Positions 19,295 to 28,072 of a stretch of 64,000 bases of DNA are shown piece after piece. The translations under genes and the position numbers were made by a program. Each line of letters starts with the position of its first letter. The stretch's first letter is position 1. The notes under the pieces are model-generated. The model was not told where the DNA came from and did no database searches. It saw only the letters and a list, made by a program, of their open reading frames with translations. Origin of the DNA: an uncultured Campylobacterales bacterium (lineage in GTDB: Bacteria > Campylobacterota > Campylobacteria > Campylobacterales > Arcobacteraceae); NCBI GenBank assembly GCA_947494995.1, contig CANLWY010000005.1:124001-188000 (forward strand), written 5' to 3'.

Positions 19295-20902
19295 ATGAAT
19301 GTTTATATAATTGGAGTTCTAATTAGTGTATTGATATATATATTAATAGGTTTACTTGTTGGACGTAAAATAAAAAATGTAGAAGACTATTATGTGTCAG
19401 GTAGAAATGCTACGACTCTTTTTATCACTGGTACAATATTTGCATCAATGTTAAGTTCAAATGGTTTTATGGGTGATACTGCTTATGCTTATGATGGAAA
19501 TATAACAACCCTAGTATTACTTAATACTCTTTGTGGAATGGGATATATAATTGGAGGTCTGTTTTTTGGTCGTTATATTCGTAGATCAAAAGTAAATACA
19601 ATGCCCTCATACTTTGCTAAAAGATTTAACAGTAAAAGAATTCGTAGATTTGCAGGAATCATTACTATATTTTCTCTAAGTGCTTATCTTTTAAGTGTTA
19701 TTCAAGGGACAAGCCAATTAATGGAAATGATGATGGGACTTGATAGAGTCTACTGTCTTCTTATATCTTGGTTCTGTATTATGGCATTTACTTTATATTC
19801 CGGTTCAAAGGGAGTTATCATAACAGACACTGTTATGTTTATGTTCTTTTTAACTGCTACTATAGTTGCAGGACTATATATTTTTGATGCTGCTGGTGGA
19901 GTAACTAATTTAGTTGAAAACTTAATGAAAAATCCAAACACACCAGAAGGATTATTAGCTTATCATGGAAATACAAATGGATCATCTATCTTTGATACTG
20001 TATTTTATGGATTTACCATAGGAATTATTTGGATGATAACTGTTGCAGTTAGCCCTTGGCAAGCAGGAAGAAACCTAATGGTTAAAAATGAGCACATCAT
20101 ATTTAGATCTGGTGCTATGGCTTTTTTAATAATTGTATTTTTCCTTACATATCTTTATATTATGGCAATTTCAGTAATTCAATTAAACCCAAATATGGAA
20201 AATGCAGAAACTGTTATTATATGGACTGCTTTTGAGGTTATGCCTGAGTTTGTAGGAGTACTACTTCTAACAGGAATTATGTCAGCAGGATTATCATCTG
20301 CTTCAACATTTTTATCTGTTGTAAGTTTTTGTATGACAAGTGATGTCTTAGAAAAAAAGTTTAAAAGCGAAAAAGAGAATATCAATTTTACAAGAATAGT
20401 TATTTTTATAATAAGTACAATAGCTCTTATTTTAGCGTACCTTGATTTATCTTCAATGCGTATTATTGCTTGGTTTGCAAGTACAATAATTGCAGCTTCG
20501 TGGGGTTATTTAGCATTTGCTAGTGTTTGGTGTAAAAGAATCACAGAAAGAGGTGCATATCTTGCAATGTTAGGTGGTTTTTATGGATATTTAATAACAA
20601 AATGTTTAAAAGAGTTTGGAGACTTTCCTTTCACAAACCTTTTTGATCCTTTTTTCATGGGAGTTTATATAAGTATTGCGCTAGGAATGTTAGGCTCTTT
20701 AGGACAAAAAAGAACAGAGTATGAAATTAACTTTTTAAAGAATTTACATATACTTCCTCCAAGTGAGATAGTTGTAAAAGAGTATAAAAGAGATCGAATT
20801 TTTGGGTGGTTATTAATTGGTGCAGGGATATTTGTTATGTTCTTTCTAATCAAATATTGGGCTTTACCTTATAATGAAATCCTTGGAAATCAAATTTGGT
20901 AA
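19295..20902 (+). CDS. Sodium/solute symporter, SSS family
   Basis: 535 residues, about 13 membrane helices. Family features: GRKIKNVEDYYVSGR at the start, SSNGFMGDTAYAYDG in helix 1, RYIRRSKVNTMPSYFAKRF, and the sodium-site region GIMSAGLSSASTFLSV. It lies between the cai cassettes and panD, so the substrate could be a quaternary amine, a short organic acid or pantothenate. Sequence alone does not decide. Co-transcribed with the 40-residue accessory gene. Confidence 0.88.
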   Translation: MNVYIIGVLISVLIYILIGLLVGRKIKNVEDYYVSGRNATTLFITGTIFASMLSSNGFMGDTAYAYDGNITTLVLLNTLCGMGYIIGGLFFGRYIRRSKVNTMPSYFAKRFNSKRIRRFAGIITIFSLSAYLLSVIQGTSQLMEMMMGLDRVYCLLISWFCIMAFTLYSGSKGVIITDTVMFMFFLTATIVAGLYIFDAAGGVTNLVENLMKNPNTPEGLLAYHGNTNGSSIFDTVFYGFTIGIIWMITVAVSPWQAGRNLMVKNEHIIFRSGAMAFLIIVFFLTYLYIMAISVIQLNPNMENAETVIIWTAFEVMPEFVGVLLLTGIMSAGLSSASTFLSVVSFCMTSDVLEKKFKSEKENINFTRIVIFIISTIALILAYLDLSSMRIIAWFASTIIAASWGYLAFASVWCKRITERGAYLAMLGGFYGYLITKCLKEFGDFPFTNLFDPFFMGVYISIALGMLGSLGQKRTEYEINFLKNLHILPPSEIVVKEYKRDRIFGWLLIGAGIFVMFFLIKYWALPYNEILGNQIW

Positions 20903-20943
20903 AGACTTCTAAAAAATTAATAAAAGAATAAAAAGGACAAAAA

Positions 20944-21327
20944 ATGGTATTTGAAATGTTATATAGTAAAATCCATAGAGCAACTGTAACAGATGCAAAT
21001 TTAAATTATGTTGGCTCTATTACTATTGATGAAGAGTTGATGAATGCAGCAAAACTAAGAGTTGGACAAAAAGTTGATATTGTAAATATTAATAATGGAG
21101 AAAGATTCTCTACATATGTAATAAAAGGGAAAGCTGGGAATAGAGATATCTGCTTAAATGGTGCAGCTGCAAGAAAAGTACAAAAAGATGATAAAATTAT
21201 TATTATTGCATATACTAGTATTGATAGTAAAGAAATAGAGCAACATAAACCCTTAGTTGTATTATTAAACAATGAAAATAATATTGAATTAATTGATGAT
21301 AAATTAATTGCAGAAGAGTACAATTAA
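20944..21327 (+). CDS. panD: Aspartate 1-decarboxylase (pyruvoyl enzyme)
   Basis: 127 residues. Makes beta-alanine for pantothenate and CoA. Self-processing site at Gly-Ser in NYVGSITID. Other family blocks are [37 protein letters not shown] and [11 protein letters not shown]. The ATG at 20944 follows AAAAGGA at 7 bases and adds four residues to the usual MLYSK start. Its place inside a CoA-dependent carnitine island is notable, because panB lies at 34384. Confidence 0.93.
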   Translation: MVFEMLYSKIHRATVTDANLNYVGSITIDEELMNAAKLRVGQKVDIVNINNGERFSTYVIKGKAGNRDICLNGAAARKVQKDDKIIIIAYTSIDSKEIEQHKPLVVLLNNENNIELIDDKLIAEEYN

Positions 21328-21398
21328 AAACACATATTCATCTACAATGTAATACCTATTTTAATTAAATAGAAGTTTAAAAAAGAAAAATTAAATAA

Positions 21399-21415
21399 TG
21401 ATTAATATATAATCA
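21399..21415. promoter_or_regulatory. Inverted repeat before the first TetR gene
   Basis: TGATTA (21399-21404) and TAATCA (21410-21415) face each other across 5 bases, 40 bases before the TetR start. The half-sites are those of the island's palindrome (TAATCRYGATTA) but in inverted order. Autoregulation is possible but the geometry differs. Confidence 0.35.
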
Positions 21416-21454
21416 GTTATCTAAAAAAACTTTGATTTTATAAAAAGGTATTAC

Positions 21455-22165
21455 ATGTCAGAAAAAGAAGAAAGAGAACAATTAAAACAGTATAGAATTA
21501 TGCGTTACTTCATAGATGCGACAATTGAAATAATTGAAGAAACAGGAATCGAAGGAGTAACAATTAGAAAAGTTGCAAATCAAGCAGGTTATACAAGTGC
21601 TACTTTATATAACTATTTTGATAATTTGACTCATCTAATTTTTCTTGCGAATATGTGCCATTTAGAAAAATATAATGAAAGCTTACCTAAATGTATTGAA
21701 AACTGCAAAAATCCAATTGATGTATATATGTCAATATGTAAATGTTACACAAAACACTCATTTGAAAAACCTGAAATATTTGAGCTTCTTTTCTTTTCTC
21801 AAAGAAGTGATAAATTTGAAGAGTACACAAATCAATACTATGAACTATACCCTAAAAGAGAGAAGAAAATTAAATCAAAGATGTTAAAAAAACTATTTCA
21901 TTTAAATAATCTTCATAATAGAAGTTTTAACTTATTATTACCTTGTATTGAAGAAGGAATGATAGAAAAAGAAGAGGCTATAGATTTTACAGATATTTGT
22001 CTTCGATTTAATAAAACAATTTTACAAGATGTAAAAAATAAAATTTTAGATAAAGAAGAAGCAACTGCCCTACTTCTGAAATATTATTCTCAACTATTAA
22101 AATTCTATTTAAAACCTGATTTTAGACACTTAGTTGATGAGGCTATGGTAAATATAACAAAATAG
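21455..22165 (+). CDS. TetR-family transcriptional regulator (copy 1)
   Basis: 236 residues. N-terminal helix-turn-helix (GVTIRKVANQAGYTSATLYNYFDNLTHL, shown here in part: VANQAGYTSATLYNYF). The C-terminal ligand domain is rich in acidic and aromatic residues. Strongly related to the TetR at 23849 along the full length, including the unusual N-terminal KQxRIMxYFI. It stands alone between panD and the esterase operon. It is a candidate repressor for the ATCRYGAT palindromes, with a CoA thioester or a betaine as ligand (inference). Confidence 0.9.
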   Translation: MSEKEEREQLKQYRIMRYFIDATIEIIEETGIEGVTIRKVANQAGYTSATLYNYFDNLTHLIFLANMCHLEKYNESLPKCIENCKNPIDVYMSICKCYTKHSFEKPEIFELLFFSQRSDKFEEYTNQYYELYPKREKKIKSKMLKKLFHLNNLHNRSFNLLLPCIEEGMIEKEEAIDFTDICLRFNKTILQDVKNKILDKEEATALLLKYYSQLLKFYLKPDFRHLVDEAMVNITK

Positions 22166-22212
22166 TAAAACTTCTTTAATTTTTGTAAAAACAACAAATC
22201 ACCTCTTTTTAC

Positions 22213-22242
22213 TTGACAAACTAATCATGATTATTTTATAAT
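22213..22242 (+). promoter_or_regulatory. Esterase-ribA-tetR2 promoter with operator
   Basis: TTGACA at 22213-22218, TATAAT at 22237-22242, 18 bases apart. The perfect palindrome TAATCATGATTA (22222-22233) fills the spacer, so binding would block RNA polymerase. Confidence 0.82.
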
Positions 22243-22272
22243 GTTGATTATAAAATATATTAGGATAATAAA

Positions 22273-23238
22273 ATGTTACATAATAAGATTGATATCTATT
22301 CACATATGACAGATGAAATGAAAAAAGTTTTACAAATACAAGAAACAAATAGTAAGAAAGAGTCAAGTTCAGATTTACTTGATATAAGAGAAGAGTACGA
22401 AGAAGAAAGAAAGTTTTGGAATGAAGATGCACCAGAACTTTTTAAGGTTTTTGATAAAACAATTTCTGGTCCTTATGGTGATATATCACTTAGATTTTAT
22501 TATCCAAATAATCAAGATATTAACAATTGTGTAGTCTTTATTCATGGTGGAGGTTTTATATTAGGTAGCTCTAACACCCATGATAAAACAATTAGAAACT
22601 TTGCTAAACACTCAAGCAGTGTTACAGTATCTATTGATTATAAGCTTTCACCTGAACATAAATTCCCTGTAGCTATTAAAGAGAGTGCTACTTTAGTAAA
22701 ATATTTACGACAAAATGCTACAAAATATAAAATTAACAAAAACTCAATCTCTTTTGTTGGAGATTCCGCTGGCGCAAATCTTTGCTTAGGAACAACTCTT
22801 TTTCTAAGAGATGAATTAGAAGATATCTCTTTTATAAAATCTTTAATTTTATACTATGGACTATTTGGATTGAAAGACTCACCTTCAAGAAGAGTATTAG
22901 GAGGACCTTGGGATGGATTATCTAAAGAAGATCTAAAGTATTATGAAACTTCATACTTAAATAATGAAGAAGAATCAAATCATCCTTATTATGATTGTTT
23001 AAATGCTGACCTTTCATATGGAATTCCTCCTGTTTACTTAGCAGTTGCAGAACTTGATCCTTTAAAAGATGACTCTTTTGCATTAGAAAAAATTTTAAAA
23101 AAACATAATATAACTTGTGAACTAGAAGAATTTAAAGGAATGCTTCACTCCTTCTTACACTACTCTAGAATTGTTCCTCAAGCAGAACAAGCAATTATTG
23201 CAGGTAGTGATTTTTTTAAAAAACATACAAATAAATAA
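22273..23238 (+). CDS. Alpha/beta hydrolase of the hormone-sensitive lipase family
   Basis: 321 residues. Oxyanion motif FIHGGGFILG, nucleophile GDSAGAN with Ser165, acid AELDPLKD and base MLHSF are all present, the full set of the HSL (IV) esterase family. It has no signal peptide, so it is cytoplasmic. It is first in an operon with ribA and a TetR gene under the island's operator. Hydrolysis of acylcarnitine or another ester that releases carnitine or gamma-butyrobetaine is a reasonable hypothesis but is not shown by the sequence. Confidence 0.87.
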   Translation: MLHNKIDIYSHMTDEMKKVLQIQETNSKKESSSDLLDIREEYEEERKFWNEDAPELFKVFDKTISGPYGDISLRFYYPNNQDINNCVVFIHGGGFILGSSNTHDKTIRNFAKHSSSVTVSIDYKLSPEHKFPVAIKESATLVKYLRQNATKYKINKNSISFVGDSAGANLCLGTTLFLRDELEDISFIKSLILYYGLFGLKDSPSRRVLGGPWDGLSKEDLKYYETSYLNNEEESNHPYYDCLNADLSYGIPPVYLAVAELDPLKDDSFALEKILKKHNITCELEEFKGMLHSFLHYSRIVPQAEQAIIAGSDFFKKHTNK

Positions 23239-23250
23239 AAAGTAAAAATT

Positions 23251-23817
23251 ATGGAAAATATTAAAATATCAGAAAAAGCAGATCTTCCTAGTATTTTTGG
23301 AAAATTTAAAATCCAGACTTTTAAAGAAGATATAAAAGAACACTTAGTGATTTTTTCAGAACAGATTGATGAAAATCCAATTGTTAGAATACATAGTGAA
23401 TGTCTTACTGGTGATGCACTTGGATCCTTGAAATGTGACTGTAGAGAACAACTTGAACATTCATTAAAAACTATTAATAAAAAAGGTGGCATAGTAATTT
23501 ATTTAAGACAGGAAGGAAGAAATATTGGTTTATACAATAAAGTAAATGCCTATGCTCTACAAGATAAAGGCTTTGATACCATTGAAGCAAATGAAAAGTT
23601 AGGTTTTAAAAAAGATGAAAGAACATACGAAATGGTAGATTTTATTTTAAAATATTTAAAAATAAAAAAAATTCAATTACTAACAAATAATCCAAAAAAA
23701 GTTGAATCACTAAAAGAGATTGAAGTTATAAAAAGATGTCCTATAGTAATGAATTCAAATGAATATAATGAGCAATATTTGAAAACTAAAAAAGAGTTAA
23801 TGGGACATCTTTTTTAG
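23251..23817 (+). CDS. ribA: GTP cyclohydrolase II
   Basis: 188 residues, stand-alone RibA. First step of riboflavin synthesis. The three zinc cysteines are Cys51, Cys62 and Cys64 (ECLTGDALGSLKCDC). Other motifs are IVIYLRQEGRNIGLYNK and LLTNNPKKVE. It starts 12 bases after the esterase. The other rib gene in the window (ribBX) has lost this activity's metal site, so this copy probably supplies it, here under control of the carnitine regulon. Confidence 0.93.
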   Translation: MENIKISEKADLPSIFGKFKIQTFKEDIKEHLVIFSEQIDENPIVRIHSECLTGDALGSLKCDCREQLEHSLKTINKKGGIVIYLRQEGRNIGLYNKVNAYALQDKGFDTIEANEKLGFKKDERTYEMVDFILKYLKIKKIQLLTNNPKKVESLKEIEVIKRCPIVMNSNEYNEQYLKTKKELMGHLF

Positions 23818-23848
23818 GATAAATACTAAAAGGAAAAAAGGAAAAAAA

Positions 23849-24586
23849 ATGCCAGAAAAAGATGAAAGAGAGAAGATAAAACAACATAGGATAATGAAAT
23901 ACTTCATTCAATCTACAATAAAAATCATTCAAGAAGAAAATATTGGTTCAGTTACAATTAGAAAAGTTGCAAATCATGCTGGATATACAAGTGCAACACT
24001 ATATAACTACTTTGATAACTTAAGCCACCTAGTATTTTTAGCTAATATGACTCATTTAGAAGATTACAATAAAAAAATATTTAGATGTGTAAGCGATTGT
24101 AAAAACCCAATAGAAGTTTATATGTCTGTATGTAAATGTTTTTCAGTACACGCATATGAAAATCCTGAAATCTTCACACATCTATTTTTCTCACAAGAAA
24201 GAGAAAAATATGATGAATATACAGATCAATACTATGAACTGTTTCCTGAAAAGAAGGATACTGTAATACCTGAGGTTTTAGAAAAGATGTTTCATATAAA
24301 CAATCTTTATAATAGAAGTTTTATTATGTTGAAAAAGTGTATTGATGAAGATTATATTGAAGAAGAAAATGCAAAAGATTTTAATGACATTTGTCTTAGG
24401 TTTAATAAAACAATCTTAGATGATGTTTCTAATAATTTATTAGCTAAAGATGAAGCCTTAAAATTGACATTAAAATATTATTATCAACTTTTTACTTTTT
24501 TTATAAAACCTGAATATAAATATATTTTAGAAGAGTACTACCCTAAACTAATCTCAAATAATAAAAAAATAGCACATTTTAATTAA
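23849..24586 (+). CDS. TetR-family transcriptional regulator (copy 2)
   Basis: 245 residues. The helix-turn-helix VANHAGYTSATLYNYFDN is almost identical to that of the 21455 gene, so both probably read the same DNA site. The ligand domains are similar but diverged, including the shared DYIEEENAKDFNDICLRFNKT block. Third gene of the esterase-ribA operon, which carries the palindrome in its promoter, so feedback control is likely. Confidence 0.9.
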   Translation: MPEKDEREKIKQHRIMKYFIQSTIKIIQEENIGSVTIRKVANHAGYTSATLYNYFDNLSHLVFLANMTHLEDYNKKIFRCVSDCKNPIEVYMSVCKCFSVHAYENPEIFTHLFFSQEREKYDEYTDQYYELFPEKKDTVIPEVLEKMFHINNLYNRSFIMLKKCIDEDYIEEENAKDFNDICLRFNKTILDDVSNNLLAKDEALKLTLKYYYQLFTFFIKPEYKYILEEYYPKLISNNKKIAHFN

Positions 24587-24633
24587 ACTTAATAATTCTT
24601 TATAAAAAAAACTAAATTTTAATTTTAATTCTC

Positions 24634-24686
24634 TTGACAAATAATCGTGATTATTGTAAGATTCTGATTATAAAAAGATCACGATT
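24634..24686 (+). promoter_or_regulatory. fixA promoter with two operator copies
   Basis: TTGACA at 24634-24639 and TAAGAT at 24657-24662, 17 bases apart. The palindrome TAATCGTGATTA (24642-24653) lies between them and a second copy GATCACGATT at 24677-24686 lies downstream of the start. Confidence 0.8.
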
Positions 24687-24714
24687 TTTTTAATAACTTA
24701 AAAGGAGAAATAAA

Positions 24715-25473
24715 ATGAAAATTTTAGTTGGTTGTAAACTTGTACCAGAAGATCAAGATATCATTGTTAAACCTGATGGAACTCTTGATATGAATAAGGC
24801 TGCTCCAAAAATTAGTCAATTTGATTTAAATGCGGTTGAAACAGCAGTTGAAATAAAAAAAATGAATGAAGATGTGACTATCACAGCAATGAGTGTTGGA
24901 GGAAAATATCTTCAAAATGTAAAAGTTAAAAAAGACATGTTGTCTAGAGGTCCAGATGAATTAATTGCTATTAGTGATGAGAGCTATGAAAACATTCTAC
25001 CACACCAAACAGCGCAAATTCTAGCAAATGCAGTTAAAGAAAACGAATGGGATCTTTTTATTTGTGGAGATGGATCAGGAGATCTTTATGCACAACAAAC
25101 AGGTATTAGACTGGGTGCACTATTAGATGTACCTACAGTTAATGGTGTAAGCAAACTAATTTCAGTAGAAAATGAAAAAATTACTGTTGAAAGAGCTTTA
25201 GAAAATGAAGTTGAAACATTAGAGATTCCTCTTCCTGCAGTAATTTGTGTATCAGCAGATATTAATGAACCATCAATTCCAGGAATGAAAGCTATTTTAG
25301 CAGCTGGTAAAAAACCAGTAACAACTCCTGTTATAGACATTGAAGATTCAAAAGTTGTTGAATTAGTTGAAGTAAAAGCTCCTAAGAAAAAAGAGAGAGC
25401 TCATGTTGTTATTGAAGGCGATGGAGAAGATCAAATCGCTGAATTTGTAACTCACTTAAAAAAATTTATTTAA
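24715..25473 (+). CDS. fixA: Electron transfer flavoprotein beta-type subunit FixA
   Basis: 252 residues (E. coli FixA about 256). With FixB it forms the flavoprotein that feeds electrons to CaiA. Recognisable parts are the N-terminal MKILVGCKLVPEDQDI, the internal LFICGDGSGDLYAQQTG and the end PAVICVSADINEPSIPG. First gene of fixABCX, with ribosome site AAGGAG at 24701-24706. Confidence 0.94.
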   Translation: MKILVGCKLVPEDQDIIVKPDGTLDMNKAAPKISQFDLNAVETAVEIKKMNEDVTITAMSVGGKYLQNVKVKKDMLSRGPDELIAISDESYENILPHQTAQILANAVKENEWDLFICGDGSGDLYAQQTGIRLGALLDVPTVNGVSKLISVENEKITVERALENEVETLEIPLPAVICVSADINEPSIPGMKAILAAGKKPVTTPVIDIEDSKVVELVEVKAPKKKERAHVVIEGDGEDQIAEFVTHLKKFI

Positions 25474-25488
25474 TTATTGGAGAATAAA

Positions 25489-26430
25489 ATGAGTAAAGTA
25501 TCAAATGTATGGGTTTTTAGTGATGTTTCTGCACGTTTATCAGAAGTGATGACAGGAGCACTTGAGTTTGGTGAGAAAGTATCTGCTTTAGTTATTGGAT
25601 CAGAGGAAGATGTTGCAAAAGCATATGCATATGGAGCAACTGAGGTTTTCCACTTAGGAGAAAATGATTCTTCAAAAATTATTGAAAGTTACGCAAAAAC
25701 AGTTGCTTCAGTTATTAAAAATGAAGAAACATCTCTTGTTTTAATGCCAGGAATTAAAAGATGTAAATCATTAGCTTCTCTTTTAGCTGTTGAATTAAAT
25801 GCAGGACTTGTAACTGAAGTATCAGCTATAGAAGTTGAAGATGATTCAATTAAATGTAAACACATGGTTTATGGTGGTCTTGCAATTGGTGAAGAAGCGA
25901 TTACTACAAATGTAGCAATTGCTGTAATTTCAAGTGGTATTTTTGAAGAAGCTTCAGCTGATTCTTCTAAAACAGGTGAGGCAAAAACTGTTGAGTTTAT
26001 TTCACCTGCTAAAGAGATTAAGTGTGTAGATAGAAAAGCAAAAGAAGGAAGTAGCGTAGATTTAAATAAAGCAAAAAATATTATTGCTATTGGTAGAGGT
26101 ATTGCCAAACAAGAAGATATTCAGCTTGCAGAAAATTTATGTTCAATTATGGATGCAGAACTTGGTTGTTCAAGACCTATTGCAGAAGGTGAAAAATGGA
26201 TGGAACACGAAAGATATATTGGTATCTCTAGTGTTATGGCAAAACCTGAAATCTACTTCGCAGTTGGAATCTCTGGACAAATTCAACATATGGTAGGTGC
26301 AAAAGATTCTCAAACGATTATTGCAATCAATAAAGATAAAAATGCACCAATTTTTGATTATGCTGACTATGGAATTGTAGGGGATTTATATACAATACTT
26401 CCTGCAATTACAGAAGCACTTAAAAAATAA
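25489..26430 (+). CDS. fixB: Electron transfer flavoprotein alpha-type subunit FixB
   Basis: 313 residues, the same length as E. coli FixB, when started at ATG 25489 (GGAGA at 25479-25483). An in-frame TTG at 25477 precedes it but overlaps the ribosome site. The C-terminal FAD-binding part reads IAIGRGIAKQEDIQLAENL, GCSRPIAEGEKW, YIGISSVMAKPEIYFAVGISGQIQH. Partner of FixA in electron delivery to crotonobetainyl-CoA reductase. Confidence 0.94.
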   Translation: MSKVSNVWVFSDVSARLSEVMTGALEFGEKVSALVIGSEEDVAKAYAYGATEVFHLGENDSSKIIESYAKTVASVIKNEETSLVLMPGIKRCKSLASLLAVELNAGLVTEVSAIEVEDDSIKCKHMVYGGLAIGEEAITTNVAIAVISSGIFEEASADSSKTGEAKTVEFISPAKEIKCVDRKAKEGSSVDLNKAKNIIAIGRGIAKQEDIQLAENLCSIMDAELGCSRPIAEGEKWMEHERYIGISSVMAKPEIYFAVGISGQIQHMVGAKDSQTIIAINKDKNAPIFDYADYGIVGDLYTILPAITEALKK

Positions 26431-26455
26431 TACCAAATTTTATTTGAGGTGATTT

Positions 26456-27742
26456 ATGTCTGAAGATAAATTTGACGCAATAATTGTTGGTGGTGGAATT
26501 GCAGGTTGCATCACTGGATATTTACTAGCCCAAGCAGGACTAGAGGCTCTTATTATTGAAAAAGGTAATTTTTCTGGAGCTAAAAATATGACTGGGGGCA
26601 GACTTTATGCCCACAGTATAGAGAAAATCTTTCCAGATTTTGCTAATGAAGCACCAATTGAAAGATCTATAGTACATGAAAAAATCTCTTTTATGACAGA
26701 AGAGAGTTGTGTAACAATGGATTATAATGCTCCTGAAGCAGAAAAAAATGAAGATCGTTCATATACTATATTAAGAACAAAATTTGATCAATGGTTAACA
26801 CAAAAAGCTGAAGAATCAGGGGTTGGAGTTGTTCCTGGAATTAGAGTTGATGATCTAATTGTAAGAGATGGAAAGGTATGTGGAGTTATTGCAGCTGGTG
26901 AAGAGATGGAAGCTGATGTAGTAGTTCTTGCTGATGGAGTAAACTCTATTTTAGGTGAAAAACTTGGAATGGTATCAAAAGTTACACCTCATAACTGTGC
27001 TGTAGGTGCAAAAGAAGTAATCCAACTATCTAAAGAGCAAATAAATGATAGATTTAATTGTAGTGATGAAGAAGGTGCAGCTTGGTTATTTGCAGGAACT
27101 CCTTCTGATGGATATATGGGTGGTGGATTCTTATATACAAATGAAGACACAATTTCTTTAGGTGTAGTATTTGGTCTACATAATATTGAAAAAGCAGGAA
27201 AATCTATTCCTCAGATGTTAGAAGATTTCAAACAACACCCAACTATCAAACCTTTGATTGAAGGTGGTGAAATGGTTGAATACTCTGCTCATGTTGTGCC
27301 CGAAGGTGGATATAATATGCTTCCTAAAATGGTTGATGATGGAGTACTTATTGTAGGAGATGCAGCAGGACTTTGTCTTAATGTAGGATATACAGTAAGA
27401 GGAATGGACTTAGCAATTGCTTCAGGAGAAGCTGCAGCAAATGCAATCATTGCAGCAAAAGTTAAAAATGATTTTAGTAAAAATAGCCTTTCTTCATACA
27501 CAAAAGAGTTAGATGATAGTTTTGTTATGAAAGATCTAAAACTTTATAAAGATTTACCAGAATTTTTAGATAATGAACGAATGTTCAATGATTATCCAGA
27601 AATGACTACTGGTATTATGAAAGATATGTTTACGATTAATGGACCAAGTACTCCTATTATGAAAATGGTAATGCCTCATCTTAAAAAAGTAGGATTTATG
27701 AACCTTCTTAAAGATGGATATAAAGGAGTCAAATCGCTATGA
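26456..27742 (+). CDS. fixC: FAD-dependent electron-transfer oxidoreductase FixC
   Basis: 428 residues, identical in length to E. coli FixC. The N-terminal dinucleotide motif is DAIIVGGGIAGCITGYLLAQ. The ETF-QO-type region includes GDAAGLCLNVGYTVRGMD near residue 300. With FixX it passes electrons between the flavoprotein FixAB and other carriers. It overlaps fixX by 4 bases (ATGA). Confidence 0.95.
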   Translation: MSEDKFDAIIVGGGIAGCITGYLLAQAGLEALIIEKGNFSGAKNMTGGRLYAHSIEKIFPDFANEAPIERSIVHEKISFMTEESCVTMDYNAPEAEKNEDRSYTILRTKFDQWLTQKAEESGVGVVPGIRVDDLIVRDGKVCGVIAAGEEMEADVVVLADGVNSILGEKLGMVSKVTPHNCAVGAKEVIQLSKEQINDRFNCSDEEGAAWLFAGTPSDGYMGGGFLYTNEDTISLGVVFGLHNIEKAGKSIPQMLEDFKQHPTIKPLIEGGEMVEYSAHVVPEGGYNMLPKMVDDGVLIVGDAAGLCLNVGYTVRGMDLAIASGEAAANAIIAAKVKNDFSKNSLSSYTKELDDSFVMKDLKLYKDLPEFLDNERMFNDYPEMTTGIMKDMFTINGPSTPIMKMVMPHLKKVGFMNLLKDGYKGVKSL

Positions 27743-28026
27743 AAAATGAAGTAAATGTAGATGTAAAACTTGGAATAAACAAATTTTTTGTTGATGAAGG
27801 TGAAGCACATATTGAATTAGTTGATAATCCTGATCCAAAAGAGTTTAGAAAACTTGAAATTGCTTGTCCTGCAGGACTTTACAAAAAAGATGAAAATGGA
27901 AATATTCATTTTGACTATGCAGGATGTTTAGAGTGTGGAACATGTAGAGTTTTATGTGGAAAAACTATTATTAAAAAATGGGAATATCCAAATGGAACTT
28001 TCGGAGTAGAATTTAGATATGGATAA
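27739..28026 (+). CDS. fixX: Ferredoxin-like protein FixX
   Basis: 95 residues, as in E. coli. Cysteine pattern CPAGLYKKDENGN then CLECGTCRVLC, enough for a 4Fe-4S cluster. Last gene of fixABCX. Starts inside the stop region of fixC and is followed by a terminator. Confidence 0.94.
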   Translation: MKNEVNVDVKLGINKFFVDEGEAHIELVDNPDPKEFRKLEIACPAGLYKKDENGNIHFDYAGCLECGTCRVLCGKTIIKKWEYPNGTFGVEFRYG

Positions 28027-28034
28027 ATAAAAAC

Positions 28035-28058
28035 GAGGATATTTTTATCCTCCTTTTT
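28035..28058 (+). terminator. Terminator between fixX and caiE
   Basis: GAGGATA (28035-28041) pairs with TATCCTC (28046-28052) across TTTT, followed by CTTTTT. caiE starts only 15 bases later, so this hairpin may reduce caiE expression relative to fixABCX. Confidence 0.7.
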
Positions 28059-28072
28059 ATTAAAGGAATAAA

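Noticed and set aside
21455-24586. CaiF or CRP-type control of the cai genes as in E. coli
   Set aside because: No caiF-like gene and no CRP-type palindrome (TGTGA-N6-TCACA) was seen at caiT or fixA.
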